64,000 bases of DNA from JAIRMO01 sp046533115 (GCF_046533115.1 NZ_JAJQRC010000013.1:1-64000); one strand, 5' to 3'; shown: positions 26,227 to 35,166, numbered from the stretch's first letter. Numbers and translations are program-made. The notes: generated by a model from the letters alone, not told the origin.

Positions 26227-28011
26227 ATGGAGTTTGATAGGATGAAAGGATTTCTTTATCAGCAGAAACCCGCAAAACGCCGTCGGCCGAAATTTTTAGT
26301 TCTGCGTAAGCCTAAATATCGTAGTTTTTCGGATATTATTACCCTGGTAAAGCGGGGAATGCGCCGGATCGGCTTGTGTTGTCTTGACTTTCTTCGGCAT
26401 GAAGCTTTTGTTCCTAAATTGGCCGCGTTCTTGTGTTTTGGGGGGATTTTATTTGGGGCGGCTTTCCTGGTTTATTTTGCCATAGCTTCCCCCGCGGTTC
26501 CCCCTGAAAATCTGGTCTCGGCCCTGAAAGACGTGGCCGCCTATTATCAGGATCCGGGGAATTCCTATGCCTCCTCGGTGGTGGTACTTCCCCCGGAGGA
26601 AGAACAGGAGTGGGCGGTTTTATCTACCTACCCGGCCCAGGAAGATCCCATGGGCGCCGGTACCCAGGTTGAAGACCGATCCTCCGATATTGAATACCAT
26701 ATCCGGCCCGGGGAAACCCTGTCGGAGATCGCTTATACCTACAATATTTCCTATGAAGCCCTTGCCTATTACAACAATATAACCAATGCCAACCGGATCC
26801 GGGTGGGAACGATGATCCGGATTCCCTCCCTAGAAAACGTTAAAGCCCTGGAAGTGGAGTTGGCCTCCCGGCCCCAGCGGGTCCAGACGGCGCCGGTAAA
26901 AACGGTTACCAAAACCGTCAAGATCGCCTATGAAAGCAGAAACAACGGGGATGTGAGCGGTTCCGGGATAACCGTGCAGTTTTCCATTGTGGATCCTCCC
27001 CCGGAGTCATTCCAATCCTTTGAATGGAATTTCGGGGACGGAAAACGGGGGTTCCGCCCCAATCCGAGTTATGAATATACGATTCCCAAAACCTATGTGG
27101 CCAGTTTAACCGCCCGGGACGCGGCGGGAACGGTTTACAAATCCAACCCTCTGTATATCGACATACCCCATCCGGGTTCTGTAGTAGAACACAGTACCAC
27201 CAAATTTATCACCCTGTCCTCTCCGGATGAATATTTTGTGATATACGGGAGCATCAGCAAGGTTTCCCGGTATCCGGATATTGCTTCGGCTCCCCTGGAT
27301 CTGAGTGAATCCGACCAGTTTTTGACCAAGATCCGGTTTAAAAGACCGGGTTTCTACGGTATTACCGCCCGGGAAGCCGACAACCGGGAACAGTATTATT
27401 CGGTTTTTGTCAGTCCGGTTCCCACCATGCATGCGGATGTGGCCACGGAGAACTATAACTGGTACCGTACCCAATACAATACCGGTACCCAGTCCAACTG
27501 CGGTCCCGCATCGGCTTCCATGGCCATCGGATGGTCCCTGGGCAAATATTTTTCCGTTTCCTCGGTGCGCCAGGCCATAGGTTGGCATGGGGACGGGGGT
27601 ACCAGCTTTGAAGAACTCATCCGGGTTATCAAGGCCCAGGGGGCCACCGCCGCTATTCAGCCCCTGAAGACGGTTCAGAATATCAAGGACGTAATCGACT
27701 CGGGCAGCATCGCCATTGTCCTTTTCCATACCAGCGGCGTCAGGGCAACCCGTTCCGACCCCGCGTCGGACCTATTCGGAAAGTATTACAACGATTCGGT
27801 GGGGCATTATATCATCATTAAAGGCTATTCCCTGGACGGTGAGTATTTTGTCATCCACGATCCTATTCCCAGCGATTGGGCGGTTAATAGTTTCCGTTAC
27901 GGCGACGAACTCAGCATGATAGGCCGCAACCGGTATTACGCCTCGGCGGAGCTCCTGAACTCCCTGCGGCGGCGGGATATGATCGTGGTCCCCCGGCAGA
28001 TGGGGCCTTAG
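26227..28011 (+). CDS. Membrane-anchored LysM / PKD / C39-like peptidase protein
   Basis: 594 residues. A basic cytoplasmic N-terminus is followed by one membrane segment (LCFGGILFGAAFLVYFAIAS). A LysM peptidoglycan-binding domain comes at about 156-200 (IEYHIRPGETLSEIAYTYN), then a PKD-like immunoglobulin fold near 255-320 (FEWNFGDGKRGFRPNPSYEY). The C-terminal domain from about 405 resembles C39-like cysteine peptidases: Cys425 in QSNCGPASASMAIGW, His in VGHYIIIKGY and Asp in FVIHDPIPSDW. It is probably an envelope enzyme acting on peptides near peptidoglycan; the substrate is unknown. The start may be ATG 26227 or, five codons on, 26242. The gene is monocistronic. Confidence 0.85.
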   Translation: MEFDRMKGFLYQQKPAKRRRPKFLVLRKPKYRSFSDIITLVKRGMRRIGLCCLDFLRHEAFVPKLAAFLCFGGILFGAAFLVYFAIASPAVPPENLVSALKDVAAYYQDPGNSYASSVVVLPPEEEQEWAVLSTYPAQEDPMGAGTQVEDRSSDIEYHIRPGETLSEIAYTYNISYEALAYYNNITNANRIRVGTMIRIPSLENVKALEVELASRPQRVQTAPVKTVTKTVKIAYESRNNGDVSGSGITVQFSIVDPPPESFQSFEWNFGDGKRGFRPNPSYEYTIPKTYVASLTARDAAGTVYKSNPLYIDIPHPGSVVEHSTTKFITLSSPDEYFVIYGSISKVSRYPDIASAPLDLSESDQFLTKIRFKRPGFYGITAREADNREQYYSVFVSPVPTMHADVATENYNWYRTQYNTGTQSNCGPASASMAIGWSLGKYFSVSSVRQAIGWHGDGGTSFEELIRVIKAQGATAAIQPLKTVQNIKDVIDSGSIAIVLFHTSGVRATRSDPASDLFGKYYNDSVGHYIIIKGYSLDGEYFVIHDPIPSDWAVNSFRYGDELSMIGRNRYYASAELLNSLRRRDMIVVPRQMGP

Positions 28012-28042
28012 TACCACCTCATATTATGTGGGAAGAAGAGGC

Positions 28043-28204
28043 TAAACCACGAACGACACGAACATCACGAACTTTTGCTTTGATATTCCGGAATTTATAT
28101 CTGAATTCTCTTCTTTGTTCGTGGGAAAATAGGAAAGAACTATCGGTTAAAACGCCAATTTGTCTTTGTTTCTGTTCGTGTAGTTCGTGAGGTTTGTGGT
28201 TAAA
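28043..28204. repeat. Dispersed intergenic element, copy 1
   Basis: About 160 bases beginning ACCACGAACGACACGAACAT and ending GTTCGTGAGGTTTGTGGTTA. The ends are imperfect inverted repeats of each other. Between them is a conserved middle (TGATATTCCGGAATTTATA, AACGCCAATTTGTCTTTGTT). Copies 2 and 3 are at 47376-47527 (inverted) and 54789-54944. It lies between convergent genes. Confidence 0.85.
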
Positions 28205-28221
28205 ATCTCTTCGTGGGACCC

Positions 28222-28233
28222 CTGCGTAACATG
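28222..28233. repeat. Short motif CTGCGTAACATG behind ychF
   Basis: Identical 12-base motif also at 47539-47550 and 48759-48770, each downstream of the stop codon of a minus-strand gene. Here the gap to the stop is two bases. Confidence 0.55.
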
Positions 28234-28235
28234 AA

Positions 28236-29360
28236 TTATACATTAAACTTAAAAAACATCACGTCCCCGTCTTGAACGATATATTCTTTGCCCTCAATGC
28301 GGTATTTTCCCGCTTCCTTGATCTTGGCCTCGCTGCCGTATTGGACAATATCGGCGTAGGAGTAAACCTCGGCCTTGATGAAGCCCTTCTCGAAATCCGT
28401 GTGGATCACCCCCGCGGCCCGGGGGGCGCTGTCCCCGGCGCGAATGGTCCAGGCCCGGCATTCGTCGGCGCCGGCGGTAAAAAAGGTCCGCAGCCCCAAA
28501 AGCCGGTAGGCCGCGTGAACCAGGGCGGTAAGGCCCGATTCTTTTAGCCCCAATTCCGCAAGAAAGGCTTTTTTTTCTTCCGGGTCCTGGATATCCGCCA
28601 GCTCCGCCTCGAATTTGCCGGAGATCACCACCGCTTCCGAGCCCTCAGCGGCGGCCCACCCGGCGACCGCCGCTATCAGGGGGCTGCCCCGGCCCTGGGC
28701 AAAGGCCCGGACCCCCGCTTCGTCCACATTGCAGACATAGAGCTGGGGTTTAAGGGTGATAAAGAAACAATCGTAAACTGCGGCCCGCTCGTCGCCGGTG
28801 AGGGGAACCGACCGGGCGGGGATGCCCTGTTCCAGGGCCGGGGCCAGCTTGTCCAGGACGGCCAGGGCGGTTTCGGTGGCCTTCTGATCCACCTTGGCCT
28901 GCACCCGGAGGCTGTGCCGGAGCCGTTCCCGGCGTTTTTCCAGGGTATCCAGGTCCGCCAGGGCCAATTCAATGTTGATCACCTCCATGTCCGACTCGGG
29001 GTCCACCCGGTTATTCACATGGACAATGTCGGGGTCATCAAAGCAACGAACTACCTGGGCAATAACCCCCACTTCCCGGATATGGGAGAGGAACTGATTG
29101 CCCAGGCCTTCCCCTTTGGAGGCCCCCTTTACCAGGCCGGCGATATCCACAAATTCCACCACGGCGGGGATGGTCTTGCGGGGTTTAAAGATCTCCGCCA
29201 GGGTAAGGAGCCGTTCATCCGGTACGTCCACGATCCCCACGTTGGGATTAATCGTACAAAAGGGATAATTAGCCGCCTCCGCCGGGGCGGAGCTTAGGGC
29301 CGAAAAAATGGTGGACTTGCCCACATTGGGGAGCCCCACGATACCGCAGTTAAGTGCCAT
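28236..29360 (-). CDS. ychF: Ribosome-binding ATPase YchF (Obg-family)
   Basis: 374 residues, close to the usual 363. The G1 motif GLPNVGKST is at residues 8-16, followed by FCTINPNVGIVDVPDERL, the G3-like VDIAGLVKGASKGEGLGNQF with the family's HIREV, an NVDE in place of the usual NKxD (the reason these proteins prefer ATP), and a C-terminal TGS domain ending YIVQDGDVMFFKFNV. It binds ribosomes and hydrolyses ATP, with a role in translation and stress response. The promoter TTGACC-17-TACAAT ends six bases before the ATG, so the mRNA is probably leaderless. Confidence 0.96.
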   Translation of the reverse strand: MALNCGIVGLPNVGKSTIFSALSSAPAEAANYPFCTINPNVGIVDVPDERLLTLAEIFKPRKTIPAVVEFVDIAGLVKGASKGEGLGNQFLSHIREVGVIAQVVRCFDDPDIVHVNNRVDPESDMEVINIELALADLDTLEKRRERLRHSLRVQAKVDQKATETALAVLDKLAPALEQGIPARSVPLTGDERAAVYDCFFITLKPQLYVCNVDEAGVRAFAQGRGSPLIAAVAGWAAAEGSEAVVISGKFEAELADIQDPEEKKAFLAELGLKESGLTALVHAAYRLLGLRTFFTAGADECRAWTIRAGDSAPRAAGVIHTDFEKGFIKAEVYSYADIVQYGSEAKIKEAGKYRIEGKEYIVQDGDVMFFKFNV

Positions 29361-29366
29361 GGTCCT

Positions 29367-29395
29367 ATTGTACGGACCGATCCCGCCGAGGTCAA
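29367..29395 (-). promoter_or_regulatory. Leaderless promoter of ychF
   Basis: On the minus strand TTGACC (29395-29390), 17 bases, then TACAAT (29372-29367), then six bases and ATG at 29360. The expected transcription start coincides with the ATG. No Shine-Dalgarno could fit. Confidence 0.65.
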
Positions 29396-29406
29396 CCGTC
29401 CCTCCC

Positions 29407-29435
29407 TTGATATTTAATGCGTCAAATACTATTAA
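29407..29435 (+). promoter_or_regulatory. Leaderless promoter of the MFS-HEAT operon
   Basis: TTGATA at 29407-29412 and TATTAA at 29430-29435 with 17 bases between. The ATG at 29444 is eight bases behind the -10, leaving a leader of at most two bases. It is divergent from the ychF promoter, with only 11 bases between the two -35 boxes. Confidence 0.6.
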
Positions 29436-29443
29436 TAGTATAT

Positions 29444-31723
29444 ATGACCGCCATGCTTTCGCCCTATCGTCTTGGTAAGGCCCGGGATTTATACAATATC
29501 TTTAATGTCTTTAACTCTCTGTCGTGGTCCTTTTTAGCGGGTAATATCATTACCCTCTTTGCCATGCGGCTTAACGCATCCGCCACCACCCTGGGGCTCC
29601 TGAATGCCCTGATCTATGTGGCCTTTTTTTTCCTGCCCCTGGGGAAACTCCTGGCAAAGCGGTTTTCCATCATCCGGATCTACAGCAGCGCCTGGTGTAT
29701 CCGGGCCATCGTCATGATCCCCCTGGTTTTCGTGCCCCTGGTGGTTTCCTCGGGCCGCCATGATCTGGCCCTGGGGATTATCATCCTGGGGGTGTTTGCC
29801 TTTAATGCCAGCCGGGGCATAGGCATGATCGGGAACAATCCGGTGCTGAACCTTTTGGCCATAGGCCCGGATCGGGGCAGCTATATGACCCAGATCCAGG
29901 TGATTAACAGCGCCGTGGGGATGTTTGCCGGTTTTATCATCGCCATCCTCCTGGGCCGGGAGCCGCCCCTCTACCTCTACTCCGTTATCATCCTCTTGGG
30001 TATCCTGGGGGGAATTTTCAGCGGGTTCCTGGTAAACCGGCTGCCGGAACCGGAAAAAACCACCGGGAAAGAACCGGTCAATTTTTTCAACATGCTCCGG
30101 GAGTCCTTTGCCAAGGCGCCCTTCCGGCACTTTATCATCATATTGTTTTTGGTCGCCCTGGTGTCCGCCATTGCCCGGGCCTTTCTCGTGGTGTACAGCC
30201 GGGAGGTGTTTTTTCAGGGGGACGGTATGGTCTCCCTGTATTCGGTTTTTGGGGGGCTCGGGGCCCTGATGGTGGGGCTGATCATCAAATTCCTCGTGGA
30301 CCGCATAGGGGTCAAGCCTATCTATCTGGTTTGTACGATTATGGGACTGACCGGGATGATCCCCATCGTGTTTTTCCCCCGGGGAGCGGTGGAAAACCTC
30401 TCGACGGTGATCCTTTTCCTGACTTTTCTGCATTTTATCGTGAATTTTGGATTTCTGGGCGCCGAAGGGATAGCCCAGACCTATTTTTTGGCCCTGGTTC
30501 CGGAAAAGTACATGTTGGACATGGGGATCGTATATTTTTTCGTTTTCGGCGTCGCCGGGGCCGGGGGGTCTTTCCTGGCGGGTCTGTTTCTGGACATCTT
30601 TTCGTTTGTGGGAATTCCCGTGTTTGTCTCGTTTAAAATTTTGTATGCCCTCCTCATCGGCATCACCGTCCTTATCCTGGTCATGCAAAAAAGCCTTACG
30701 GCCCTGGGTTCCCTCCCCTTTAAGGGCGCCATAGAGGTGATGTTTTCTTTCCGGGACCTGCGGGCCATTACCCTGTTGGACAAGCTCAATAAAACCAATG
30801 ACGGGGAGGAGGAAGAAGCCCTGCTGGGGGCCCTCCATGATACGCCCTCCCAGTTATCCATAAAAGGGCTCCTGGACCGGGCGAAATCCCCCCGGCTTTC
30901 TACCCGCAGCGAATCCCTGCGGGCCCTGGAAAACCTGGATACCCTCAGCGAAGATGCGGAAAAGGCCCTGATCAACGATACCATCAACAACCCCTATACC
31001 ACCGCTTATATTTCCGCCCGGATCCTGGGGGATCACCGGGTCTATTCCGCCATCCCTATCCTGCGGGAATTGGCTGTTTCCCAGGATTATATGCTGGCCG
31101 GGGAAGCGATCATTGCCCTGGCAAAACTCAGGGACGAAGCCTTCCGCCCTGAAATAGAGCAGATCATCCTGCAAACGGAAAATCCCCGGCTTAAAATCAT
31201 GGGGGTGGAGGCCTTTGGAATCTACGGATCTCCCAATTCCCTTTCGATACTGCTGGACATCCTCAGGCAAACCAATCCCCCGCCCTATCTTCGGGACGAG
31301 GTGATCCTGGCCATGGCGAGTATCCTCCAGGTACAGAACCAGTTTTATCCCCTGCTGCTCCGTTTTTTGGAAGACGAATCCCAGATTACCACCCTCTGTA
31401 TAGACGAAGCGGAATCGGCCTTTGAATTTTATGCCTCTATCCATGGCCATAAGCTGAATCCGCGGAAAAAACCCGAAAAGGCCCACCTATATAAACAGGC
31501 CCAGGGGCTGCAGGCCGCCATTTCGGCCTATGCCGGGGAATTAAACGGGGCACTCCTCTCCCGGTGGATCATGGATCTTCCCGACAGCCTCTGCGATCCC
31601 ATATCCCAACTGGTGCTGTCCGAGGCGGTTCTGGATGATGAGCTTAACGCCTATGGCCGCCTGCGGCTTTTGGCCTCCCTCTGGACTGCCCGGAAACTGC
31701 GGCAGTGGTCAAAGGAGTTGTGA
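29444..31723 (+). CDS. MFS-type transporter fused to C-terminal HEAT repeats
   Basis: About 759 residues. The first roughly 420 form a 12-helix major-facilitator-like transporter (LSWSFLAGNIITLFAMRLNA, FIIAILLGREPPLYLYSVII, HFIVNFGFLGAEGIAQTYFL). The last 300 are soluble helical HEAT repeats (AYISARILGDHRVYSAIPIL, GEAIIALAKLRDEAFRPEIE, GVEAFGIYGSPNSLSILLDI), which suggests a protein-docking platform in the cytoplasm. Two further ATGs (29444 and 29453) follow the first ATG at 29417; I chose 29444 because it fits the promoter. The next gene begins five bases after the stop. The transported substrate cannot be told. Confidence 0.82.
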   Translation: MTAMLSPYRLGKARDLYNIFNVFNSLSWSFLAGNIITLFAMRLNASATTLGLLNALIYVAFFFLPLGKLLAKRFSIIRIYSSAWCIRAIVMIPLVFVPLVVSSGRHDLALGIIILGVFAFNASRGIGMIGNNPVLNLLAIGPDRGSYMTQIQVINSAVGMFAGFIIAILLGREPPLYLYSVIILLGILGGIFSGFLVNRLPEPEKTTGKEPVNFFNMLRESFAKAPFRHFIIILFLVALVSAIARAFLVVYSREVFFQGDGMVSLYSVFGGLGALMVGLIIKFLVDRIGVKPIYLVCTIMGLTGMIPIVFFPRGAVENLSTVILFLTFLHFIVNFGFLGAEGIAQTYFLALVPEKYMLDMGIVYFFVFGVAGAGGSFLAGLFLDIFSFVGIPVFVSFKILYALLIGITVLILVMQKSLTALGSLPFKGAIEVMFSFRDLRAITLLDKLNKTNDGEEEEALLGALHDTPSQLSIKGLLDRAKSPRLSTRSESLRALENLDTLSEDAEKALINDTINNPYTTAYISARILGDHRVYSAIPILRELAVSQDYMLAGEAIIALAKLRDEAFRPEIEQIILQTENPRLKIMGVEAFGIYGSPNSLSILLDILRQTNPPPYLRDEVILAMASILQVQNQFYPLLLRFLEDESQITTLCIDEAESAFEFYASIHGHKLNPRKKPEKAHLYKQAQGLQAAISAYAGELNGALLSRWIMDLPDSLCDPISQLVLSEAVLDDELNAYGRLRLLASLWTARKLRQWSKEL

Positions 31724-31728
31724 GTCTT

Positions 31729-33108
31729 ATGAAAAGTAACGGAATAATATTGAGGATAAGCCGGGGCAAACCGCTGTTCCGGGCGCTGTTGGTTTGCGCG
31801 GCCTGCTGGTGTAGTATCTTGTTTGGATCCTGCGAACGGCATCTCGGCTGGGGGGTGCTGCTATGGGCTACGGAAGATCCCGCGGTGCCCTCGGGAACCA
31901 TCCTGCCGGTCTATATCAAGTCCAATTTAAACCAGGTTTGGGTGGCGGGCATTCCCCGGGAATACCAAACCGGGGACGGGGAGAATAAATTTGAAATTCC
32001 CCTCTGGCAGCTTGCATTCCTGAAAACAAAGGGCGCCGCCCAAAAATATGCGGCGGCCTTTGCCGAATATGCCAACACCTATGCCGAAATTTTGCAGGAC
32101 GGGCTTCCTATCCGGGACACCCCGGATAACAACGCCCGGCGGGTATACCGCCTTAAATTAGGGCAGATAATCAAGATCCTCTCCCGGGAAGAGGGGGTCC
32201 CCGCCATAAGTACCACCGGAGAGCCCCTGCCCGGGGACTGGGTCCAGGTTCTTACCGAAGACGGTACCATCGGGTACTGTTTTTCCTACCGGCTTAAAAT
32301 TTTTGAGCATACCGGGGGGGTATTGGCCGCAACCCCGGACACGGCGGAAGCCGCCCCGGACCCGGATCTGGAATATGTCTTGTCCAAAACCTGGTCCCCC
32401 GAATTCTACCTTACCATGATTTCGGAGCAAAAGATAAATATCGACGAGTTTGGGAAGCAGTGGCAGTTTTTGCCCGGTCAGGAAACGGGTATTGCCCGGA
32501 TATACCACCCCGACGTGGATAAAACCTTCTCCTATTCCGGAATCCGGCGTACCGGGAACCGCGCCTGGCGTTTCGAGGGGGCCTCCCTCCAGATGAGCCT
32601 CCAGACGGATACGACCCTGGCAGTGCAGTACAGTGAAAATAAGGGCGCCCTCCAGACCCTGCTTTTTGTGGCCCTGCCCTCCACGGTACCGGATATTATC
32701 ACCCAGGAACTGGGCCGCCGGGATGCCCTTTTCGAGATCCTCTATATCCAAGGCCCCCATTTCACCAGTACCAATTACGGAAGCCTCACCTTTGGGGCCG
32801 AGGGGACCTTTACCTGGTCTGATTACGATCTCCTGACCCCCCAGGTAATTTCCCCCGCCTCCCGGGGAAGCGGGACCGTAGACCTGGGGCTTTTCCTAGA
32901 CCGTTCCCTGGCGGACCGGTACGACGGGGCTTTGTCCTTCCGTTTTGACGGAGAGGGGGAACCGGGTACCGCGGCCAATTTTTTATATACCCTGGATGCC
33001 CTGGGGCTCCGCTTGGAATATGTACCGCCGGGTAATGTGGTGGATACCACTGTTACCCGCCGGGCGGTTTCACCGGTTATTATCTACTTTTATAAGACGG
33101 AAAATTGA
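31729..33108 (+). CDS. SH3-domain lipoprotein, function unknown
   Basis: About 459 residues. A long signal peptide ends in the lipobox ILFGSC, giving a lipidated Cys near 34. A bacterial SH3-like domain is at about 130-200: GLPIRDTPDNNARRVYRLKL, then GDWVQVLTEDGTIGYCFSYR. The C-terminal half is beta-rich with no family that I recognise (GSLTFGAEGTFTWSDYDLLT). ATG 31729 follows AAAGGAG at 31708-31714; a GTG at 31705 is less likely. It sits five bases behind the MFS-HEAT gene and three bases before the ABC-F gene, so the three are one operon and perhaps one envelope function. Confidence 0.82.
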   Translation: MKSNGIILRISRGKPLFRALLVCAACWCSILFGSCERHLGWGVLLWATEDPAVPSGTILPVYIKSNLNQVWVAGIPREYQTGDGENKFEIPLWQLAFLKTKGAAQKYAAAFAEYANTYAEILQDGLPIRDTPDNNARRVYRLKLGQIIKILSREEGVPAISTTGEPLPGDWVQVLTEDGTIGYCFSYRLKIFEHTGGVLAATPDTAEAAPDPDLEYVLSKTWSPEFYLTMISEQKINIDEFGKQWQFLPGQETGIARIYHPDVDKTFSYSGIRRTGNRAWRFEGASLQMSLQTDTTLAVQYSENKGALQTLLFVALPSTVPDIITQELGRRDALFEILYIQGPHFTSTNYGSLTFGAEGTFTWSDYDLLTPQVISPASRGSGTVDLGLFLDRSLADRYDGALSFRFDGEGEPGTAANFLYTLDALGLRLEYVPPGNVVDTTVTRRAVSPVIIYFYKTEN

Positions 33109-33111
33109 GCC

Positions 33112-35166
33112 ATGGGTTTTATCCAGGTTACCAAAACCTCCCTTGCCTTTGGCGATCGGGACATCCTTAAGGATATCAATATCCATCTGGCGGAGGGGTC
33201 CAAGGCGGCTTTGACCGGGGCCAATGGGTCGGGAAAGTCTACCCTGATGAAGATCATCGCCGGAAAACTCTCCGCCGACTCGGGGGAGCGGGCGATCCAG
33301 AAATCAAGCCGGGTCTCCTACCTTCCCCAGTCGGGGATTATCCACCGGGGCCGAACCCTTCGGGAGGAGGTGGAAACCGCCTATGCCCCGGTATTTTCCC
33401 TGCTGGCGGAGATGGAAAACCTGGGCCGGGCCCTGGAAAGCGCTGTCAGGGACGATGGGAAAACCGCGGCCCTGCTGACAGAACATCAGCGCCTCCAGGA
33501 AGCGGTAGAAAATTCCGGCTATTATCAGCGGGATCAGCAGATCTCCATGGTATTAACCGGTCTGGGGTTTTCCCTTTCCGATACGGACCGGCAGGTGGAG
33601 GAGTTCTCCGGGGGCTGGCAGATGCGGATAGCCCTGGCCAAGGTACTTCTGGAAAAATCCGACATCCTGCTCCTGGACGAACCCACCAATTATCTGGATA
33701 TCGAGGCCCGTTCCTGGCTGGAGGGGTGGCTCCGGAATTTTTCCGGGGGATACCTTATGGTATCCCATGACCGCTATTTTTTGGACATGACCGTGACCGA
33801 GGTGTACGAACTCTTCCAGGGGACCCTGACCCGGTATGCGGGGAATTATACCGCCTACGAGGGGATCCGCCGGATCGAACTGGAAAGCCTCATGGCCCGG
33901 TACAAGGCCCAGCAGGAAGAGATCGCCAAGACCGAGGCCCTGATCCGCCGGTTCCGGTACAAGGCCACCAAAGCGGCCTTTGCCCAGGAGCTTATCAAAC
34001 GGCTGGAAAAAATAGAGCGGATCGAGATCCCCGAATCCTTTAAGAAGATCAGCATCGCCTTTCCGCCGCCCCCCCATGCGGGGCGTATCGCCCTGACCAT
34101 GGAGGGCCTGGGGAAAAGTTACGGCAGCCTCCGGGTCTTGCGCGGCCTGGATCTGACCCTGGAATCCGGGGAAAAGCTGGTGGTGGTGGGTCCCAACGGT
34201 GCGGGGAAAACCACCCTGCTGCGGATCCTTGCTGGGGACGACACGAATTTTGAGGGGCGGCTCCAGTACGGCGCGGGTATATCGGTGGGGTATTTTTCCC
34301 AGGACGCGGCGGAGGCGATGACCGGGTCCCAGAAGGTCCTGGAATTTATGGAAGCGGAGGCCCCCACCGCGCTTATTCCCAAGGTGCGGGATATGCTGGG
34401 AAGTTTCCTTTTCAGGGGGGACGACGTGTACAAGAGCATTTCGGTCCTCTCCGGTGGGGAGAAAAGCCGCCTGGCCCTCCTTAAAATGCTCCTTAAACCC
34501 ATGAACCTCCTCCTCCTGGACGAACCCACCAACCACCTGGATCTCTACTCCAAGGATATACTCCTGGATACGTTAAAAAAATTTACCGGGACCATCATCT
34601 TTGTCTCCCATGACCGGGCTTTTATGGAGGCCCTCTCCACTAAAACCCTGGCACTCTTCCCCGGAGGCTCCGGGGTACCCCGGCTTTTTTACGGAAATTA
34701 CGGCTATTATCTGGACCGCCTGGCCCGGGGGGAGCTGCCGGGGGAGGGGATTGCTCCGGAGCCTTCCGCCGGGACCCAGGCGGTCCAGCCCGGCCCCCCG
34801 GAAGCGCGGGAGCCGGCGGCCGGTGCAGGCCGGGAGACCGTGGCCGGAGAAGGGCGGGAAGCCGCCGGGGGAAATCCCCGGGTTATCCTGATCAAGGCGT
34901 CCACCGCGGCGGAACAGCGGGAGGCGGCAAAGCAACGCCAGGCCCGGCTCCGCAGGCTGGAGCGGGAGGAGGCGGAGATCCTCAAACACCTGGCGGAGCT
35001 GGAGGCGGAAAAGGCCCATCTGGAAGGGGAACTCGCCCGGCCCGAGATCTATGCCAACGGGGAAAAGGTCCGGGAGATACGGGCCAAACTCCGGGAAACC
35101 GCTGCCGGAATTGAAACCAAAACCCAGGAGTGGGAAGCAAAGGCTGAGGAAATTGGCGGGACTTAG
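33112..35166 (+). CDS. ABC-F family ATPase with C-terminal coiled coil
   Basis: 684 residues with two ATPase domains in one chain and no membrane segments, the ABC-F arrangement. Walker A is GANGSGKST in the first half and GPNGAGKTT in the second; signature motifs are FSGGWQMRIAL and LSGGEKSRLAL; Walker B with ABC-F extension is LLLDEPTNYLD and LLLDEPTNHLD. A linker helix (LMARYKAQQEEIAKTEALIR) lies between the domains, and a charged coiled coil (RLRRLEREEAEILKHLAELE) ends the protein after an Ala/Pro/Gly-rich spacer. ABC-F proteins act on the ribosome. Translation begins three bases after the previous stop, so it is coupled. Confidence 0.93.
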   Translation: MGFIQVTKTSLAFGDRDILKDINIHLAEGSKAALTGANGSGKSTLMKIIAGKLSADSGERAIQKSSRVSYLPQSGIIHRGRTLREEVETAYAPVFSLLAEMENLGRALESAVRDDGKTAALLTEHQRLQEAVENSGYYQRDQQISMVLTGLGFSLSDTDRQVEEFSGGWQMRIALAKVLLEKSDILLLDEPTNYLDIEARSWLEGWLRNFSGGYLMVSHDRYFLDMTVTEVYELFQGTLTRYAGNYTAYEGIRRIELESLMARYKAQQEEIAKTEALIRRFRYKATKAAFAQELIKRLEKIERIEIPESFKKISIAFPPPPHAGRIALTMEGLGKSYGSLRVLRGLDLTLESGEKLVVVGPNGAGKTTLLRILAGDDTNFEGRLQYGAGISVGYFSQDAAEAMTGSQKVLEFMEAEAPTALIPKVRDMLGSFLFRGDDVYKSISVLSGGEKSRLALLKMLLKPMNLLLLDEPTNHLDLYSKDILLDTLKKFTGTIIFVSHDRAFMEALSTKTLALFPGGSGVPRLFYGNYGYYLDRLARGELPGEGIAPEPSAGTQAVQPGPPEAREPAAGAGRETVAGEGREAAGGNPRVILIKASTAAEQREAAKQRQARLRRLEREEAEILKHLAELEAEKAHLEGELARPEIYANGEKVREIRAKLRETAAGIETKTQEWEAKAEEIGGT

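Noticed and set aside
28019..28243. 74-residue frame over dispersed element copy 1
   Set aside because: The frame is not maintained in the other two copies, so the element is treated as non-coding.
29534..30838. 434-residue minus-strand frame rich in His/Gln/Gly
   Set aside because: Shadow of the MFS-HEAT gene, low-complexity and without start signals.
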